This document shows, one piece after another, positions 16,871 through 24,293 of a stretch of 64,000 bases of DNA. Source of the DNA: UBA12191 sp009937185 (GTDB lineage: Bacteria; Planctomycetota; UBA8108; UBA1146); assembly GCA_938075155.1 (NCBI GenBank), contig CALJGL010000004.1, positions 62,001 to 126,000 on the forward strand. The letters run 5' to 3'. The translations under genes were made by a program, and so were the position numbers. Each line of letters opens with the position of its first letter. The stretch's first letter is position 1. The notes beneath the pieces were generated by a model. It did no database searches. It had not been told where the DNA came from and saw nothing but the letters and a program-made list of their open reading frames with translations.

Positions 16871-19443
16871 TGCCGAAGCTCGTCGCTGAAAAAGGTCCTG
16901 ACCGAGGTCGGTCATGGTCTATCAAGGATCAAGGCGTGTTACTCGTCGGACGCGATCCGGATGCTCAAATCCATTTACGTGACGACGAATCGAGTCGACG
17001 TCATTGCCAAATCGAATATAGGGACTCGCGTTGGTGGATTCGAGATTTAGAAAGTACCAACGGAATTCAAGTCAACGGCGAGCTCGTCTCAGAGATCGTG
17101 GCCCTGAAACACAATGATCATATTGATATCGGCATAACTCGCCTCACCTTTCTCCATGAAGACGACCCCCTGATTGGAAAAGTTCTCGGTGGCTGTAAAG
17201 TTGAAAAGCGTATCGGTAGAGGTGGGATGGGAACCGTATACCAAGCTCGCCAGATTTCACTCGATCGTCTAGTAGCCCTTAAAATTCTCTCTCACAAATA
17301 CACCAGTGATCAAGCTTTCATCGATATGTTCATTCGGGAAGCCAGAGCCGCTGGAAAATTAAGTCACCCGCATATTGTTCAAGTTTATGACGTCGGAAAA
17401 CAAGAAGACCTCCATTACTTCACCATGGAACTTGTGAGTGAAGGCAGTATTGAAAAACGTATCGACGAATCCGGAGCTCTTCCCATGCTGGAAGCTCTCG
17501 ACATCGTCAGGCAAGCGGCCAAAGGCCTAGAGTTTGCGGAGAAACAAGGCATTGTCCACAGGGACATCAAGCCGGGAAATCTACTCGTCAACAATCACGG
17601 AATCATCAAGATTGGCGACCTTGGAATCGCCAGAAAAACCGATGCTTCTGGGCTGGTTTCACAAAAAGAGGGCGTCAGTGGATCTCCACACTACATTGCC
17701 CCCGAACAGGCCCGTGGTGATTCCATTGATCAACGTGCGGACATCTATTCTCTCGGTGCAACTCTGTTCCATTGCCTCGCGGGGAAAACCCCTTACAAAG
17801 GCAAGGATGCCCGTGACATCATTCTCAAACATATGGTTGCGACGCACGCCCCCGACATTGACGAAGTCGCACCCGATAATACTCTTCCGAATGATGTGAA
17901 AGATCTTCTTGAGAAGATGATGTCCCCCTCTCCAGAAGGTCGCCCCGGAAATGCTAAATCTCTGGGTGAATCCATCGATATTCTTATTCATGAAAACCAA
18001 CAACAAAATCCGAAAGCCCGTTCAAAAAGTGGGATTTTCTTCTTCATTCTTTTTGCGTTTGTTTCTGGATATTTCTACATAAAAAATTTCAATGAGACAC
18101 CTATGAAGTCCCCCATTGAAGTCCAGGTCGAAAAAGTACTCCTAGACTTACCCGAGACCCAACAAAGAACAGAGCTACTGATCAATAGTGGTCGATTAGG
18201 TGCTGCTGAAGAACAACTCCTGCAACTCAGTACTGAGGTTGAATTCCTTGTCAACAATTCCGAACTTCTCTCTTCTGATCAACTTCTTGTCGCAAAAGAA
18301 AAACTGAGGATCCTCGAGTCGAACCTTGAATCTGAATATTCAAAACTTGCGGAGTTGGATCAGGAAAACAGCGCACGCTCGCTGCTTGCAGAGACCTTAT
18401 CCAATGAAGAAAACCCTTCATCATTCAGTGCTCGTATTACGACTCTTGAGAATTTGATCTCAAAGTATCCAAACACTCGAGCCGCCATTAAGGCTTCGGA
18501 GCTGATTTCAGAACTCAAGGCGGAAGAAGCCATCGCGGACAAAAAGCAACAGGATGCCGAAAGGGACTGGAATCTGGTCCGGTCTAGAGCAGAAGGCTGG
18601 CTGCGATCGGATCAACCCGGGAGAGCTCGCGCCGAAGTCCTTCAACTCTCTGAAGTTCACCGTGGAACTCGAGCGTGGGATCAGAGAGATCAATTTCTTA
18701 TGAAGTTAACCACCAGTGCGATCTCCATGTGGCAGTCTGCGATGATAGAGGCCCGATCTTTCATCGAGGAGGGAAGACTTGCTGAAGCCGAGGACATTCT
18801 CAATCAGATGTCGACGAGAGCTCTCATACCTGAGACCGAATCTTTTTCATTACAGTTGCGTGGAGAAATAGAGAACTCTAATAGCGCATCGAAGACTCCC
18901 GAGAAAACTTCCATCAGTCCAGCACTCACTCGGAGTTGGGGAATTTGGAACCAATCCTTCAGTGGCCAAAAAGCCGCACGGGATCTCCGCTCTGCTCTCC
19001 TCGAAGAAAGTTATTCCTCACCTGATCGACGCAGAATCGATCAGCACCTCGAGATGTTCACTCAGTTTGACCGACAATTGGCAAGCCTCGATCAACAAAT
19101 CCTTCCCACGAGAAGAAATCGACAAGTCTCCACGAATTCGGGCTCCTTCAAGGCGACCGAAGTCACCCTTCAGAATGACAGAATCATTTATCGGGATACT
19201 CCCGGAGGACTCGGGCGTTACCTCCTTTGGAAGGAGATACTCCCTAGCTCACGTCTCGACCTGTTGCTCGAGGCCGATCTTGAAAAAGACTGGATGGGCT
19301 ATCTGGGTCTTCTCCTCGAATGGAATAACCGGAAAGAGGCTGCAGAGAGAATCTGGCAAGAAATGGACTTTGAGACGCTTCAGGATCTACTGAATGATCT
19401 CAAGTCTTCAGAAAATCCCTCTGAAGAATCCACGAAACCATGA
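16870..19443 (+). CDS. Membrane-anchored Ser/Thr protein kinase with N-terminal FHA domain
   Basis: The 857-residue product starts with an FHA phosphothreonine-binding domain (about 1-98: LLVGRDPDAQIHL, SSRRHCQIEY, STNGIQVNG), then a Hanks-type kinase domain (about 107-372) with IGRGGMGTVY, the ATP lysine in VALK (Lys138), HRDIKPGN (catalytic Asp232), GDLG in place of DFG (Asp250) and SPHYIAPEQARG. One membrane segment follows at about 388-404. The remaining 450 residues are helical, TPR/coiled-coil-like and presumably periplasmic. All catalytic residues are present, so it should be active; a wall-sensing or division signalling role is only suggested by the gene setting. It overlaps the DUF167 gene by four bases. 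Confidence 0.93.
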   Translation: MPKLVAEKGPDRGRSWSIKDQGVLLVGRDPDAQIHLRDDESSRRHCQIEYRDSRWWIRDLESTNGIQVNGELVSEIVALKHNDHIDIGITRLTFLHEDDPLIGKVLGGCKVEKRIGRGGMGTVYQARQISLDRLVALKILSHKYTSDQAFIDMFIREARAAGKLSHPHIVQVYDVGKQEDLHYFTMELVSEGSIEKRIDESGALPMLEALDIVRQAAKGLEFAEKQGIVHRDIKPGNLLVNNHGIIKIGDLGIARKTDASGLVSQKEGVSGSPHYIAPEQARGDSIDQRADIYSLGATLFHCLAGKTPYKGKDARDIILKHMVATHAPDIDEVAPDNTLPNDVKDLLEKMMSPSPEGRPGNAKSLGESIDILIHENQQQNPKARSKSGIFFFILFAFVSGYFYIKNFNETPMKSPIEVQVEKVLLDLPETQQRTELLINSGRLGAAEEQLLQLSTEVEFLVNNSELLSSDQLLVAKEKLRILESNLESEYSKLAELDQENSARSLLAETLSNEENPSSFSARITTLENLISKYPNTRAAIKASELISELKAEEAIADKKQQDAERDWNLVRSRAEGWLRSDQPGRARAEVLQLSEVHRGTRAWDQRDQFLMKLTTSAISMWQSAMIEARSFIEEGRLAEAEDILNQMSTRALIPETESFSLQLRGEIENSNSASKTPEKTSISPALTRSWGIWNQSFSGQKAARDLRSALLEESYSSPDRRRIDQHLEMFTQFDRQLASLDQQILPTRRNRQVSTNSGSFKATEVTLQNDRIIYRDTPGGLGRYLLWKEILPSSRLDLLLEADLEKDWMGYLGLLLEWNNRKEAAERIWQEMDFETLQDLLNDLKSSENPSEESTKP

Positions 19444-19766
19444 GTAATGAGGCTGAGAAACCCGTGGAATTCCCAGAGCTCAAGTCCACTCCCGAGGGTA
19501 TAGAACTCTCGGTCCGAGCGATTCCCGGGGCCTCCAGAAACTCTACCGGAGAGATTCGCCAAGGAGCTCTGGTGGTCAAGGTGACCACCGCTCCTGAGAA
19601 GGGAAAGGCAAATCACACCATCTGTGAGGTACTTTCAGGTACCCTCGGAATACCAAAGAGCCGAATCAGGCTTCTTCGGGGTGAGCAAAGTAGAAGAAAA
19701 ACCTTCTTGCTGATGAAGATCACGAGTAATGAAGTTGAGGAAGCATTGCGCTCTCATCTGGAGTGA
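19440..19766 (+). CDS. DUF167 (YggU family) protein
   Basis: The 108-residue product matches the DUF167/YggU fold: GIELSVRAIPGASRNS, GALVVKVTTAPEKGKAN, ICEVLSGTLGIPKSRI and LLRGEQSRRKTF are the typical blocks (canonical V.P.A....G....V.v.apP..GkAN..l...la..l.v....v.i..G..sr.K). The function of the family is unknown. It begins inside the kinase gene (ATGA overlap), and its TGA stop directly abuts the ATG of the phosphorylase gene. In many bacteria yggU-type genes sit near yggS, as here. Confidence 0.9.
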   Translation: MSNEAEKPVEFPELKSTPEGIELSVRAIPGASRNSTGEIRQGALVVKVTTAPEKGKANHTICEVLSGTLGIPKSRIRLLRGEQSRRKTFLLMKITSNEVEEALRSHLE

Positions 19767-20666
19767 ATGGAGAAACTTGACATGCCAACGATCCAGGACA
19801 AGGGTCATTCACAACGCCAGCGCATCGAAGATGCTGCCAGTGCACTGGTAGACGCCAACCCCGGAGCTCCTCCGGAAGTGGTGATTATTCTAGGTACTGG
19901 ACTGGGCGGACTGGTCGAAGAAATCTCAGATAGAACGAGCATTTCATACGCATCGATTCCAGGATTCCCCCAATCCACGGCCCCTGGCCACGAAGGAAAA
20001 CTCCACTTCGGAAGTATTGGAAATACTCGCGTCCTGACTTTCCAAGGACGATTCCATCTCTACGAGGGTTACTCCATGGAGGACGTCGTCATGCCGATGC
20101 GAGTCGCGGCACGGCTTGGGGTTCAATCTGCAATTATCTCGAATTGCTGCGGAGGGCTTTCACCTGAAATGGAAAAAGGTGATTTGCTGATACTGGATGA
20201 CCACATTCATTTGATGGGATCCAACCCGCTGACGGGCATGAATCATGACGATTGGGGCCCACGATTTCCGGACATGAGTGAGCCATATTGCCTCGATTCC
20301 GTGGATCGATTCTTACAAATTGCTCAGAAATCTACAATTCGTGCATCCCGCGGAGTCTACGTGGCCGTCCCCGGCCCTAATCTCGAAACTCGGGCGGAAT
20401 ATCGCATGCTGAGGGGTTTAGGGGCTGATGTGGTAGGAATGTCGACTGTTCCAGAAGTCATAATTTGTGCACATGAGGGCATTCGGGCCTCAGCAATATC
20501 GGTTATCACCGATCTTTGCGACCCGGATCACTTGAAGAAAGTTTCCGTAGAAGAGATCTTGTCAGTAGCAGCAGGGGCCGAACCCCACCTCACGAAACTG
20601 GTTGTCCAGTTTCTACAACAAGGAGTTCATGCCACCGAATGCCCAGAAAGGGGCCACCAAGGATGA
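19767..20666 (+). CDS. Purine-nucleoside phosphorylase, trimeric (PNP) family
   Basis: PNPs split purine (deoxy)nucleosides with phosphate in purine salvage. The 299-residue product shows VVIILGTGLGGLVEE, the phosphate-binding TAPGHEGKLHFG, FQGRFHLYEGYSM, NCCGGLSPEMEKGDL, GVYVAVPGPNLETRAEYRML and VGMSTVPEVIICAHEG. Glu230 matches the purine-binding glutamate (human Glu201). The residue after ITN in 6-oxopurine-specific enzymes is Asn; here it is Asp249 (VITDLCDP), which may change base preference. The start ATG directly abuts the previous stop (TGAATG). The stop overlaps the clpP-like ATG (ATGA). Confidence 0.93.
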   Translation: MEKLDMPTIQDKGHSQRQRIEDAASALVDANPGAPPEVVIILGTGLGGLVEEISDRTSISYASIPGFPQSTAPGHEGKLHFGSIGNTRVLTFQGRFHLYEGYSMEDVVMPMRVAARLGVQSAIISNCCGGLSPEMEKGDLLILDDHIHLMGSNPLTGMNHDDWGPRFPDMSEPYCLDSVDRFLQIAQKSTIRASRGVYVAVPGPNLETRAEYRMLRGLGADVVGMSTVPEVIICAHEGIRASAISVITDLCDPDHLKKVSVEEILSVAAGAEPHLTKLVVQFLQQGVHATECPERGHQG

Positions 20667-21280
20667 TTGATTCCATCGATTACACGTCAAACTACATGTC
20701 CGAGAATTCTGACAAGGAAGAGGACAAAGGCGGAGCGTCCGGCAACTACCTCAAGGATTTGATGGAGAAGCAAAGAACGCTCTTCATCTCTGAGGAAGTA
20801 TCTCCGAAGTTGACTCGCAAAATCGTTCCAGCATTGCTGTGGCTCGATTCCCAGAATGATGATCCGATTCGTCTCTTCATCAACACCCCTGGAGGATCAG
20901 CTGATGACGGATTCGCCATCTACGACGCGATCAAGTTCATCCGCAGTCCAGTACTCTGCATCACAAATGGACTGAATGCCTCTGCAGGCACAGTCATTCT
21001 ATTGGCGACTCCCAATGAGCGACGCTTCTCTCTGCCGAACTCACGGATCATGATCCACCAACCCTCCAGTGGAGTTCGTGGTAAAGCATCCGAGATTGAA
21101 ATCACTGCAGACGAGATTCTCAAACTGCGCCGCAGATGTAATGAGTTGATTGCCAGTGAAACAGGACGAGATGTGGAACAGGTTGAGAAGGACACCAACA
21201 AGGACTACTGGATGTCCCCTGAAGAAGCATGTGAGTACGGCTTGATCGGGCAAATCCTGACCAGCCTCAACGACCTGTAA
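20663..21280 (+). CDS. clpP: ClpP-family serine protease (ATP-dependent Clp protease proteolytic subunit)
   Basis: The 205-residue product is a ClpP-type peptidase. The catalytic triad can be placed by spacing: Ser107 in GLNASAGT, His132 in IMIHQPSSG (25 residues later, as in E. coli Ser97/His122), and Asp181 in NKDYWMS. NTPGGSADDGFAIYDAI and SPEEACEYGLIGQI are other family blocks. The serine context is NASAG instead of the usual AASMG, so this may be a divergent paralogue. The start ATG at 20663 overlaps the PNP stop (ATGA); a second ATG at 20696 lacks a ribosome-binding site. No clpX or clpA lies nearby. Confidence 0.88.
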   Translation: MIDSIDYTSNYMSENSDKEEDKGGASGNYLKDLMEKQRTLFISEEVSPKLTRKIVPALLWLDSQNDDPIRLFINTPGGSADDGFAIYDAIKFIRSPVLCITNGLNASAGTVILLATPNERRFSLPNSRIMIHQPSSGVRGKASEIEITADEILKLRRRCNELIASETGRDVEQVEKDTNKDYWMSPEEACEYGLIGQILTSLNDL

Positions 21281-21287
21281 ATCGAAG

Positions 21288-21917
21288 ATGAATTCAGATT
21301 CTGAACGAGCCGAAAACCCGACGGGTACCGAAAAGGTATCCGTCGGGTTTCTTCTTTCAGGAGGGGGAAGAACCCTCGTCAATTTATTGGCTCAAATCAA
21401 AGAACAAAATATACCTGCCAAAGTCGAACTCGTGATCGCCAGTAAATCTGGGATCGGTGGCCTCAAGAAAGCTGAGGAAGCAGGAATCCCTTGGGAAGTA
21501 CACCCCTGTAGAACCGTAGAGGAATCGAGGGAGATCTTCGACTCTCTCGATGCTGCGGGTTGCCAGTTTGCCATCTTGGGTGGCTGGCTTCGAAAACTCG
21601 CTATTCCGAAAAACTGGCAGCACCGCGTCATCAATATCCATCCCTCTCTCCTCCCCCGACACGGAGGAAAAGGCTGTTACGGAGATAGAGTCCATAAAAA
21701 GGTATTGGAGGCGGGAGATCTTGTCTCAGGCTGCACAGTCCACTTTGTCGACGACCAATACGACCGTGGTCCGATCATCTTACAAGAGGAAGTAACGGTG
21801 CACCCCGACGATGACGTTCGCGCACTGGCAGCACGTGTCTTTGATGCAGAGATGAAAGCCCTACCTGCTGCCGTGGATGCCTTGGTGAGAGGTCAATTTC
21901 ACAACGAACTCGGCTAA
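21288..21917 (+). CDS. purN: Phosphoribosylglycinamide formyltransferase PurN
   Basis: PurN transfers a formyl group from 10-formyl-THF to GAR in purine synthesis. Key sequence in the 209-residue product: FLLSGGGRTLVNLL (phosphate loop, GSG.GTNL in most relatives), FAILGGWLRKLAIP, the catalytic VINIHPSLLPRHGGKG (Asn and His of NxHPS), and VSGCTVHFVDDQYDRGPII with the catalytic Asp. GKGCYGDRVHKKVLEAG is the standard tail of the active site. It starts seven bases after clpP, ends the plus-strand operon, and overlaps the convergent tyrS by four bases at the 3' ends. Confidence 0.93.
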   Translation: MNSDSERAENPTGTEKVSVGFLLSGGGRTLVNLLAQIKEQNIPAKVELVIASKSGIGGLKKAEEAGIPWEVHPCRTVEESREIFDSLDAAGCQFAILGGWLRKLAIPKNWQHRVINIHPSLLPRHGGKGCYGDRVHKKVLEAGDLVSGCTVHFVDDQYDRGPIILQEEVTVHPDDDVRALAARVFDAEMKALPAAVDALVRGQFHNELG

Positions 21918-23122
21918 CCCAGGCGGATCTTTCTGAACTTGCGCTTTCCAACTCTCAAGATCATTCCATCCTTGATCTCAATCTTGTCATCCGCATCTGG
22001 TACTTTGACATCGTCGATACGAACTCCACCCGCCTGAACATTTCTGCGCGCTTCGTTGTTGCTCGGAGCCATTCCCGCTTCGACCACCAGTTTTACGATC
22101 CAGACCTTGCCATCCTCGATGAGATCTCCGCCGACTGAAAACTCTTCAATATCATCGGGAAGTCCTCCCTTGGCGAATATATTGACGAAGTTCTGTTCGG
22201 CAGCCTCTGCGGCTGTTTCACCGTGATAAAGACGAACCATTGTTTTCGCCAAAAACCCTTTGCACTCTCTCGGAGAAGAGGCGAGGCGATCTTCTATTTC
22301 AGACAATGAGAGATCGGTTCCCAATGTGAAGTAATCCCTCATCGCCTCGTCAGGAATAGACATCGTTTTACCGAAGATATCCTCAGGAGAGTCGGATATA
22401 CCGATCGAATTGCCGTATGTCTTCGACATCTTGCGGCTGCCATCTGTTCCCACAAGTAGAGGCAAAGTCATGCAGACTTGTGCATCTAATCCTTCTTGGC
22501 GCATCAGATCTCGTCCCAGCAATAGGTTAAAGGTCTGATCGGTCCCCCCCAGTTCCACATCGGCTTGAACTTGAACGGAATCCCAAGCCTGCATGAGGGG
22601 ATAAATAAACTCGTGAAGATTGATGGGAAGGCCGCCACTGAATCTCTTTTGAAAATCGTCGCGCTCTAATTGGCGTGCCACAGTCGTTCTGCCACAAAGA
22701 GCGATCACATCCAAAAATGACATCTCTCGGAACCAGTCACCGTTCCAACGGAGTTCAGTTTTCTCTTGATCGAGAATCTTCCACGCTTGCTCTAGATAAC
22801 TTTCAGCGTTCTCGCGAACCTGATCATGAGTCAGAGTCGGACGGGTTTTATCCCTACCCGAAGGGTCTCCGACACAAGCGGTGTAATCACCGATGATAAG
22901 GACCGCCAAATGTCCAGCATCCTGGAACTGGCGAAGCTTGCGCAGCGGAACGGCATGACCGATGTGAAGTTGTGGGTTTGTAGGATCCACACCTAGCTTC
23001 ACTCGGAGTGGCTTTGATTTCGATTGGGAACTCGCCCACTTTTTCTGTAGTTCTTCCAAAGTGTCGACAGTGACAGCACCGCGGGTCACTTCCTTGAATG
23101 CATCATCCTCAACGAAAGCCAA
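21914..23122 (-). CDS. tyrS: Tyrosyl-tRNA synthetase TyrRS
   Basis: The 402-residue class I synthetase has HIGH at 53-56 (NPQLHIGHAVPL), GGTDQTFNLLLGRDL, the KMSKT loop at 231-235 (SRKMSKTYGNSIG), and a C-terminal S4 RNA-binding domain (EARRNVQAGGVRIDD at about 355-370, ending LRVGKRKFRKIRL). The spacing and the SRKMSKT form resemble the TyrZ type rather than the classical E. coli TyrS; this is a sequence impression. It follows the TPR-type gene on the same strand by three bases, so the two may share a message. Confidence 0.95.
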   Translation of the reverse strand: MAFVEDDAFKEVTRGAVTVDTLEELQKKWASSQSKSKPLRVKLGVDPTNPQLHIGHAVPLRKLRQFQDAGHLAVLIIGDYTACVGDPSGRDKTRPTLTHDQVRENAESYLEQAWKILDQEKTELRWNGDWFREMSFLDVIALCGRTTVARQLERDDFQKRFSGGLPINLHEFIYPLMQAWDSVQVQADVELGGTDQTFNLLLGRDLMRQEGLDAQVCMTLPLLVGTDGSRKMSKTYGNSIGISDSPEDIFGKTMSIPDEAMRDYFTLGTDLSLSEIEDRLASSPRECKGFLAKTMVRLYHGETAAEAAEQNFVNIFAKGGLPDDIEEFSVGGDLIEDGKVWIVKLVVEAGMAPSNNEARRNVQAGGVRIDDVKVPDADDKIEIKDGMILRVGKRKFRKIRLG

Positions 23123-23125
23123 AGC

Positions 23126-24229
23126 CTATCTCCCATCTCCCCCATCTCGTCGCACCTGACGAGACAGTCCCCATATCTTCCATATCCGGGCCGATCTCTC
23201 CATGATCAATCCCGTGATTTCTTCGAGAACACCCACGAGAAGATAATCCATTTTGCCCTCGTGGCTCCCCAACGACGAAATCACCTCTTCGATGAGAGGA
23301 TCGGTAAGATCTGGAGAAGCTTTTCGCTCATGTCTTCGATCCAGCCAGAGATGCCGAGCCAAGACCAACCCAGGGACATCGCCCTTGACCAGCGCCAAGC
23401 GCATCCCTTCCCGTGGATTTGTAGAGAGTTCATTCATATTTGGGTCGAGAAACCGACCTCTCTCCTCAATCCAAGGAAGTCCTCTCGTGACTTCACCCTC
23501 TGGAGTTTTCAACTTCAAGGGGCGAGTGTTTCCGGCAACGATCCACTCCTGAATCAAAGGCCGATACCTGGACACCGGAATCGGAAGTTGCACAGGGATC
23601 CCCCTGCTCGCACCAGGATCTACCCTGAAGCCACCTTCGATTCTCAAGACTCGAGTGTCGGACCACACCCTCTCGGTACCGTCTAGGTACACTTCTCGGA
23701 CTCTCCAGACCACCTGACCCAGAATATCTTCTTCAGCTCGACCATCGCCAAACTGAATCGCTTCGTCCGAAAGATTCTCGAGAAGAACCACTCCTGTCAG
23801 GAATGGTTTGGGGAAGGGAGACTTTTTCTGATCGAGACTGTCATCTCGACTGGAATTTCCCCCTTCAATATCGTCTTCGTCTTCTTCGACAGAAAAACGA
23901 ACTGCGACGGAACTCTGACTCAGATGCCGTCCCTGAGCTCTTCTACGAAGAGCATTCACACGATCAAAAATGTACAAGTTATCCGGAGCAAGAATGAGAA
24001 TGGCCTCGGACATTTTCCAGGCTTTTTCAAAATTTCCGGCTTTGTAGGCTTCGAGGGCTTGCTTGTAGCGGCCCTCTAAAAAGGTTTGAACCACCTCTTT
24101 GTCATCGATCTTCGAGGAAGAAGATCCGGATTCCTCATTTGAGATTTGAGGATCCGACCCCAGCTCTGTCGCCAGAACTGGGTGAGCAAAAAATACCAGC
24201 AATGAGAGCCATAGAATCGGGATGATCAC
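23126..24229 (-). CDS. Exported protein of unknown function with TPR-like region
   Basis: I do not recognise a specific family. From the GTG at 24229 the product (367 residues) begins with a strong hydrophobic stretch ending FFAHPVLA, which reads as a signal peptide. Next come a TPR-like helical hairpin (YKQALEAYKAGNFEKAWKMSEAILILAPDN, written in two parts in the protein at about residues 45-75), an acidic linker, and a beta-rich part (VWRVREVYLDGTERVWSD). The C-terminus is helical and basic. The start is uncertain: this GTG overlaps the stop of a six-codon leader ORF as GTGA, while a GTG at 24325 has AGGAG six bases upstream but overlaps rpsA by 32 bases. It lies between rpsA and tyrS. Confidence 0.7.
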   Translation of the reverse strand: MIIPILWLSLLVFFAHPVLATELGSDPQISNEESGSSSSKIDDKEVVQTFLEGRYKQALEAYKAGNFEKAWKMSEAILILAPDNLYIFDRVNALRRRAQGRHLSQSSVAVRFSVEEDEDDIEGGNSSRDDSLDQKKSPFPKPFLTGVVLLENLSDEAIQFGDGRAEEDILGQVVWRVREVYLDGTERVWSDTRVLRIEGGFRVDPGASRGIPVQLPIPVSRYRPLIQEWIVAGNTRPLKLKTPEGEVTRGLPWIEERGRFLDPNMNELSTNPREGMRLALVKGDVPGLVLARHLWLDRRHERKASPDLTDPLIEEVISSLGSHEGKMDYLLVGVLEEITGLIMERSARIWKIWGLSRQVRRDGGDGR

Positions 24230-24260
24230 GAGGAGGACCGGGTCATCCCGATCCTCCTCG
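24216..24260. repeat. Two interleaved inverted repeats (mutually exclusive hairpins)
   Basis: Arms ATCGGGATGA (24216-24225) and TCATCCCGAT (24243-24252) form a perfect 10-bp stem. Arms CGAGGAGGA (24229-24237) and TCCTCCTCG (24252-24260) form a perfect 9-bp stem. The arms are interleaved and share base 24252, so only one stem can form fully at a time. On the minus-strand RNA the second stem hides the AGGAGG site of the leader ORF, while the first leaves it open. It sits 34-78 bases after the rpsA stop. Confidence 0.75.
24226..24246 (-). CDS. Six-codon leader ORF (MTRSSS) coupled to the exported TPR protein
   Basis: On the minus strand an ATG at 24246 is preceded by AGGAGG (24258-24253) with a six-base spacer, the best ribosome-binding site in this stretch. 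It encodes Met-Thr-Arg-Ser-Ser-Ser and stops at TGA 24228-24226. That TGA overlaps the GTG at 24229 that opens the following signal-peptide frame (GTGA). This is the arrangement of a translationally coupled mini-cistron. Whether it is used is unproven; if the long start at 24325 is the real one, this is coincidence. Confidence 0.4.
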   Translation of the reverse strand: MTRSSS

Positions 24261-24293
24261 CAACTCGTACCAATCCGGAATACCGGAACAGGA

